This document shows positions 43,255 to 47,216 of a stretch of DNA of 47,216 nucleotides, piece by piece; within the stretch, counting starts at the first letter, position 1; every line of letters begins with the position of its first letter. The notes below the pieces were generated by a model. The model was not told the origin of the DNA. It did no database searches and saw only the letters and a list, made by a program, of their open reading frames with translations. The stretch is from Bacteroidota bacterium. Lineage in GTDB: Bacteria > Bacteroidota > Bacteroidia > NS11-12g > UBA955. Location: contig JAIYBO010000006.1 of the NCBI GenBank assembly GCA_027488495.1, forward strand, positions 1-47,216. Direction: 5' to 3'. The position numbers and the translations under genes are program-made.

Positions 43255-44562
43255 TTAATCTTCTTCCGGTAAAAGACGCAGCTCAAGCTCTTCAAGCCTC
43301 GCACCCTTCAATGTTTTTATGAGAAATTCAAATTGCTCATGATGAATGATCTCACCCACAGTGGGAATCCGCTCCGAACAAAAGATCACGTAACCACCCA
43401 ATGTTGTATAATCACCATCTGGAATGTTCAACCCATATTGCTCATTCAAATAATCCACCTCCAAACGCGCACTGAACAAATAATGATTTTCGCTCAGAAC
43501 CGTTTCAACCTTATCATCAACATCAAACTCGTCCTCAATTTCACCCACAATCTCCTCCAATACATCCTCCACACTCACCATCCCCGCGGTTCCGCCAAAT
43601 TCATCCACTACAATGGCAATGCTCTTCTTCTCCTGAATAAAACTGCGCAACATATCGTGGGCTTGTAAACTCTCATTCACTATCAACACAGTTCTGATTA
43701 CATCTTGGATGCGCTTGGGACTGTGAAACAAATCACTGTGATGTACAAATCCAATGATGTGATCAATGGTGTCTTTGTAAATCAGAATTTTCGAATGTGC
43801 GGTCTCAACAAATCGCTCGCGCAAACTCTCCACCGATTCATTCACTTCCAATCCAACCAACTCCGTGCGATGCACCATGAAATCTTTCACCTTCGCATCG
43901 CTGAAATCCAAGGCATTCCGAAACACCTCCGTATCAATCTCAATGGCCTCGCCACCATGAGTTGCATTCTCCAATGAAGCGATATAATTGTCCAAATCAA
44001 CCTTAGAAAAAACAGGGGTGTTTTCTGAAATCTTGGTCTTGGTAAAAACCCTCAATAGAAAAGCAGAAATGCCCTTAACCACACCAATCAGTGGCCACAT
44101 CACCACGTGAGCCATCCGAAAAATTCCAATCAACCCGAAAATTACCTTGTCTGCATACATTTTAAAGAATGTCTTCGGAAGGTACTCGGCAACCACCAAA
44201 ACAATCATTGTACTGCTCAATGTAATCATCAGAAATTTTACCCACTCATTCTCCATCCAAGATACCCCAGCAAAAGAATCGTCAAGAATCTCCCCCATGT
44301 AAATACCATAAATCACCAACCCCAAATTGTTTCCCACCAAAACCGTACTGATAAAATCACTCGGATTCTTCACATACTTGGAGAGCCATTTGCCACCGCC
44401 CATATTTTCCTTACTGCGCAACTCTATCCTCAAACGAGATGCCGACAAAAATGCAATCTCCATACCCGAGAAAAAGGCAATCACCACCATACACAATGCC
44501 ACAATCAACCAAGTGTTTGCACCCACTACCAATAATCCCAATGCCGAAGGAGGTTCTATCAT
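43255..44562 (-). CDS. CNNM/CorC-HlyC family membrane protein (hemolysin-like; GldE-related)
   Basis: 435 residues from the ATG at 44562. The open frame goes 21 codons further up, but a perfect -7 box 7 bases before 44562 decides the start. Domains: DUF21/CNNM membrane part (about 10-190; VALCMVVIAFFSGMEIAFLSA, ISTVLVGNNLGLVIYGIYMG, VVAEYLPKTFFKMYADKV), a CBS pair (about 220-345; VKDFMVHRTELVGLEV, ILIYKDTIDHIIGFVH, IAIVVDEFGGTAGMVSVEDV) and a CorC/HlyC C-terminal domain (about 350-430). Relatives are linked with Mg2+/Co2+ export. The Flavobacterium gliding protein GldE belongs to the same family, so that name is an alternative. It heads a unit with two barrel genes. Confidence 0.88.
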   Translation of the reverse strand: MIEPPSALGLLVVGANTWLIVALCMVVIAFFSGMEIAFLSASRLRIELRSKENMGGGKWLSKYVKNPSDFISTVLVGNNLGLVIYGIYMGEILDDSFAGVSWMENEWVKFLMITLSSTMIVLVVAEYLPKTFFKMYADKVIFGLIGIFRMAHVVMWPLIGVVKGISAFLLRVFTKTKISENTPVFSKVDLDNYIASLENATHGGEAIEIDTEVFRNALDFSDAKVKDFMVHRTELVGLEVNESVESLRERFVETAHSKILIYKDTIDHIIGFVHHSDLFHSPKRIQDVIRTVLIVNESLQAHDMLRSFIQEKKSIAIVVDEFGGTAGMVSVEDVLEEIVGEIEDEFDVDDKVETVLSENHYLFSARLEVDYLNEQYGLNIPDGDYTTLGGYVIFCSERIPTVGEIIHHEQFEFLIKTLKGARLEELELRLLPEED

Positions 44563-44569
44563 ACTATCA

Positions 44570-44577
44570 CAAAGATA
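44570..44577 (-). promoter_or_regulatory. -7 box TATCTTTG of the CNNM/CorC gene
   Basis: Perfect TANNTTTG match on the minus strand, 7 bases before the ATG at 44562. A TTTG 15 bases further upstream may be the -33 element. Confidence 0.6.
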
Positions 44578-44633
44578 CCATCGAAAATATGGCAAAAATC
44601 GCAACAACCAAATTTCGTGTTGCACATAGCGCG

Positions 44634-44641
44634 TATCTTTG
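44634..44641 (+). promoter_or_regulatory. -7 box TATCTTTG of purK
   Basis: Perfect TANNTTTG match 4 bases before the purK ATG at 44646. Together with the box at 44570 it makes a divergent promoter pair in an 83-base gap. Confidence 0.6.
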
Positions 44642-44645
44642 TATC

Positions 44646-45785
44646 ATGATTCGTGTTGGTATCATCGGAGGCGGACAATTGGGCATGATGACCATTGAGG
44701 CCAAATACCCCTGTTTGCCAGTTGAATTTACCGTTTTGGAACAGTCGAAAGACTGTCCCGCTGGCCCCATCGCCCAAACTGTGATCGAAGGAAGCCTACA
44801 AAGCAATGACGACATCCGCCAGCTCGCCGCCCAATCTGATGTCATAACCTGGGAGATTGAACACATCAATGTGGATACGCTCATCGCCCTTGAAAAAGAA
44901 GGGAAAACCGTTATCCCTAAACCCTCCGTGCTGAAAACCATTCAAGACAAAGGCGTTCAAAAGCAATTCTTTACCCAACACAATATTCCAACCGCGCCCT
45001 ATGTTCTCTGCAACTCAGAAGACATCAACGCAGAATTACTCCAAGCATTTCCAGGCGATAAAGTTGTACTTAAAACCAGAACCGGCGGATATGATGGCAA
45101 AGGCGTTTGTATCATCAACAAATCGCAACTGCCACAAGAATCGCCCTTCTCCGGCCCAGTACTCATAGAATCTTTCATCCCTGATGCCCTCGAAATTGCC
45201 GTCATCGTAGCCATCGCTCAAGACGGATCCCACGCCGTTTACCCGGCCATCGAGATGTATTTCAACCCCCAAAGCAACCTGGTGGAATTCCTATTTTCCC
45301 CAGCCCGCTTAACCAAAGACATCGAACAAAAAATTCAAGCCATAGGCCTGAACTGTGTAGAAAAACTCAACTCCCCAGGCTTGTTTGCCGTTGAATTATT
45401 CCTCACCAACAACCAAGATATCCTGGTCAATGAGATTGCACCAAGACCCCATAACAGCGGTCACCACACCATTGAAGGTTGTCACTGCTCTCAATTTGAA
45501 CAATTCCTGAGAATTCTAGCCGGTGCCCCGCTCGGCAACCCCCAACTCATCCAACCCGCGGCCATGATCAATATCGTAGGCCCCGCCAACCTCTCTGGCC
45601 CCTATAAACTGCTCAATGAAAACCAACTCACCCAAAATGGCGACGTTTTCATTCACATGTACCGAAAAGCAGAATCCAGACCCAATAGAAAATTGGGCCA
45701 CGCAACCATCATCGCAAACTCTCTCGATGAACTTCTAGAAAAAGCGCAAATCCTTCAGCACAACCTAACCATTGTGGCCAACTGA
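44646..45785 (+). CDS. purK: 5-(carboxyamino)imidazole ribonucleotide synthase
   Basis: ATP-grasp enzyme of purine synthesis that carboxylates AIR with bicarbonate to N5-CAIR (EC 6.3.4.18). 379 residues from the ATG at 44646; the frame extends upstream, but that part runs through the divergent gene and its promoter. Parts: N-terminal Rossmann-like RVGIIGGGQLGMM (3-15), ITWEIEHINVDTL, ATP-grasp loops VLKTRTGGYDGKGV and VLIESFIPDALEIAVIVA, and the metal/active-site segment VNEIAPRPHNSGHHTIEGC. No purE gene is adjacent. A PurF-type gene lies 0.6 kb downstream on the other strand. Confidence 0.96.
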   Translation: MIRVGIIGGGQLGMMTIEAKYPCLPVEFTVLEQSKDCPAGPIAQTVIEGSLQSNDDIRQLAAQSDVITWEIEHINVDTLIALEKEGKTVIPKPSVLKTIQDKGVQKQFFTQHNIPTAPYVLCNSEDINAELLQAFPGDKVVLKTRTGGYDGKGVCIINKSQLPQESPFSGPVLIESFIPDALEIAVIVAIAQDGSHAVYPAIEMYFNPQSNLVEFLFSPARLTKDIEQKIQAIGLNCVEKLNSPGLFAVELFLTNNQDILVNEIAPRPHNSGHHTIEGCHCSQFEQFLRILAGAPLGNPQLIQPAAMINIVGPANLSGPYKLLNENQLTQNGDVFIHMYRKAESRPNRKLGHATIIANSLDELLEKAQILQHNLTIVAN

Positions 45786-45802
45786 ATAAATCACAAAACC
45801 CG

Positions 45803-46363
45803 TTAAACGGTCAAAATCTCTTTCTCCTTGCCCTCAAACAACTCGTCGGTTTTCTTGATGTACCCATCAATCAACTTCTGAACACGCTCTTCCCCAACCT
45901 TCGCATCGTCTTCACTCAATCCGTCCTTCTGCAATTTTTTGATCCGCTCGTTCGCATCCTTGCGATAATTCCGGATACCAATTTTCGAATTCTCAGCCTC
46001 CGCCTTCGCACGCTTCACCAACTCCTTCCTGCGCTCCTCCGTTACCGGTGGAATGCTAATACGTATCATCTCCCCATCATTCTGTGGCGCAAAACCCAAA
46101 TTTGAATTGATGATCGCCGTTTCAATCGGACGGATTAATCCCTTGTCCCAAGGCTGAATTGCCAAAGTTCTGCTATCAGGCGTGTTTACGTTCGCCACTT
46201 GAGCCAATGGCGTCAATGCACCATAATATTCAACCATTACACTCTCCAACATCGCCGGACTCGCCTTCCCCGCACGTATGCGAGAAAACTCCGTGGCCGT
46301 ATGCTGTAAGTTCTTTTCTAGCTGCTCCTGCAACTGATCAATCACATCATTCAAAGTGCTCAT
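45803..46363 (-). CDS. frr: ribosome recycling factor
   Basis: Splits the post-termination ribosome together with EF-G. The 186-residue length is typical. Conserved parts are TEFSRIRAGKASPAMLESV, YYGALTPLAQVANV, LAIQPWDKGLI, APQNDGEMIRISIPPVTEER and RNYRKDANERIKKL, with the two-domain order (three-helix bundle interrupted by a beta domain) evident. It is convergent with purK, 17 bases apart. A one-mismatch -7 box (TAAATTCG) lies 14 bases upstream. Confidence 0.97.
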   Translation of the reverse strand: MSTLNDVIDQLQEQLEKNLQHTATEFSRIRAGKASPAMLESVMVEYYGALTPLAQVANVNTPDSRTLAIQPWDKGLIRPIETAIINSNLGFAPQNDGEMIRISIPPVTEERRKELVKRAKAEAENSKIGIRNYRKDANERIKKLQKDGLSEDDAKVGEERVQKLIDGYIKKTDELFEGKEKEILTV

Positions 46364-46377
46364 ATCAATTTATTTAG

Positions 46378-46385
46378 CGAATTTA
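46378..46385 (-). promoter_or_regulatory. -7-like box TAAATTCG of frr
   Basis: One mismatch to TANNTTTG on the minus strand, 14 bases before the frr ATG. Confidence 0.35.
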
Positions 46386-46417
46386 CTATTAATTTATCTC
46401 CTTTTCCAACCCCCCAA

Positions 46418-47216
46418 TCAATACGCACGGTCCTTGCGGCCCTCCATGTAATATACATAAGAACGATTCGCCACCTGATTCCCACCCGGCGTTGGATAAT
46501 TGCCCGTGAAATACCAATCACCGCGGTCGCCCGGACAAGCTTCGTGCAAATTGTCTACCGACTGAAACAAAATGTCAAACTCGGCACGCAAATCCTTGGG
46601 CCTCAACATCTCAGCAATCTTCTTACTTACCTCTGCGTCTGTCAATGGCGCATATATGTCCTGCACCACACACCGCTGTTGCGCACTGGGCTTGGCCAAC
46701 TCCGCTTTCGCAGCGATGTAAGTAGTCTCTAACAACTCACCCATGCCCTTGTCTTTCAACAATTCCACAGCCGCAGCAAACGCCGCAAAATCTCCCATCC
46801 TACTCATATCAATCCCGTAACAATCTGGGTATCGAATCTGAGGCGCAGAACTCACCAAAATGATTCTCTTCGGCTCCAAACGATCCAAAATACGCAGAAT
46901 GCTCTTCTTCAACGTCGTTCCACGCACCACACTGTCGTCCATGATCACCAAAGTATCATTCCAACTTTTAACCACACCATAAGTGATGTCGTACACATGC
47001 CCTACCAAATCATCACGATCAGAATCATTCGTAATAAACGTGCGCATCTTTACATCCTTCACCAAAATCTTCTCACGCCTCGGACGCCAACTCAAAATCT
47101 CCTTCACCTTCTCTGGCTCGTTTTTCACATCGATTTTCGATAACGCCTCTGCCTGCAACTCCCTGCGGATTTCATGAATCCCATCAATCAACCCGTAAAA
47201 ACTTGTGGCCGCCGTA
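46418..47216 (-). CDS. purF: amidophosphoribosyltransferase (PurF family), 5' end outside the window
   Basis: The C-terminal 265 or so residues of a PurF-type enzyme, which makes phosphoribosylamine from PRPP and glutamine in the first step of purine synthesis. The frame is open to the window edge (ATSFYGLIDGIHEIRREL), so a TTG at 47191 is not the start. The PRPP loop is TLVIMDDSVVRGTTLKKSIL (near 46905-46960), followed by LVSSAPQIRYPDCYGIDM and a C-terminal YFTGNYPTPGGNQVANRSY, as in the long Bacteroidota form. The N-terminal glutaminase domain is not visible, so whether it is the main PurF or a paralogue cannot be settled here. Confidence 0.85.
   Translation of the reverse strand, partial: TAATSFYGLIDGIHEIRRELQAEALSKIDVKNEPEKVKEILSWRPRREKILVKDVKMRTFITNDSDRDDLVGHVYDITYGVVKSWNDTLVIMDDSVVRGTTLKKSILRILDRLEPKRIILVSSAPQIRYPDCYGIDMSRMGDFAAFAAAVELLKDKGMGELLETTYIAAKAELAKPSAQQRCVVQDIYAPLTDAEVSKKIAEMLRPKDLRAEFDILFQSVDNLHEACPGDRGDWYFTGNYPTPGGNQVANRSYVYYMEGRKDRAY

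Noticed and set aside
1..47216. Mobile elements, CRISPR arrays, tRNA or rRNA genes, defence systems
   Set aside because: No transposase, integrase, spacer-repeat pattern, tRNA-like cloverleaf or defence gene was recognised on either strand. Coding is dense and the genes are mostly core functions.

Overview
The window is chromosomal DNA from a member of the Bacteroidota (Bacteroidetes). This rests on several independent signs: TonB-dependent receptors paired with DUF4249 lipoproteins; two proteins ending in a type IX secretion (Por) sorting domain; an eukaryote-like IleRS followed by a TraR/DksA-like protein and lspA; the DUF6089-like / isoprenyl transferase / bamA cluster; a fused E1 alpha/beta 2-oxoacid dehydrogenase; and promoter -7 boxes of the form TANNTTTG. 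Shine-Dalgarno sequences are not evident. I cannot name the genus. The gene content is mostly core chromosomal. I saw no rRNA, tRNA, CRISPR array, insertion sequence, prophage or plasmid gene, and no gene-free stretch longer than about 240 bases.

Layout. 1-4136: end of a TonB-dependent receptor, then a secreted alpha/beta-hydrolase-fold protein with a sorting domain and a strong terminator. 4224-5925: two unknown envelope lipoproteins. 6005-12161: ileS, a TraR/DksA-like gene, lspA, lysS and a small winged-helix-like gene. 12292-13679: citrate synthase with a long perfect terminator. 13820-17152: TonB receptor plus DUF4249 lipoprotein, module 1. 17216-21764: divergent uvrB and fused E1 dehydrogenase. 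21850-24537: cobalamin-dependent methionine synthase lacking its homocysteine domain. 24576-28456 (minus strand): an operon of M1 aminopeptidase, an MbnP-like copper protein and a di-haem MbnH/MauG-type peroxidase. 28566-31134: EamA transporter and ALDH7-type dehydrogenase, closed by a bidirectional terminator. 31269-36418 (minus): two DUF6089-like barrels, uppS and bamA. 36543-37340 (minus): methyltransferase. 37467-41908: DUF4197 lipoprotein, TonB receptor and DUF4249 lipoprotein, module 2. 41917-44562 (minus): CNNM/CorC-type membrane protein and two small barrels. 44646-47216: purK, frr and the end of a PurF-type amidotransferase.

How the genes work together. Much of the window serves the cell envelope: lipoprotein maturation (LspA), undecaprenyl precursor synthesis (UppS), barrel assembly (BamA), nutrient receptors and type IX-secreted enzymes. 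The rest is translation (IleRS, LysRS, RRF), central and amino-acid metabolism (citrate synthase, E1, MetH, ALDH7), purine synthesis (PurK, PurF) and repair (UvrB).

Main points of interest. First, TANNTTTG boxes recur 1-7 bases before many start codons (ATG, GTG and TTG), which predicts leaderless or nearly leaderless mRNAs and fixes several starts. Second, an MbnP/MbnH pair that would make a kynurenine-containing copper site is co-encoded with an M1 peptidase and has no methanobactin genes nearby. Third, the IleRS HIGH motif reads GIHH, the swapped form. Fourth, the secreted hydrolase has glycine where the nucleophile serine should be.
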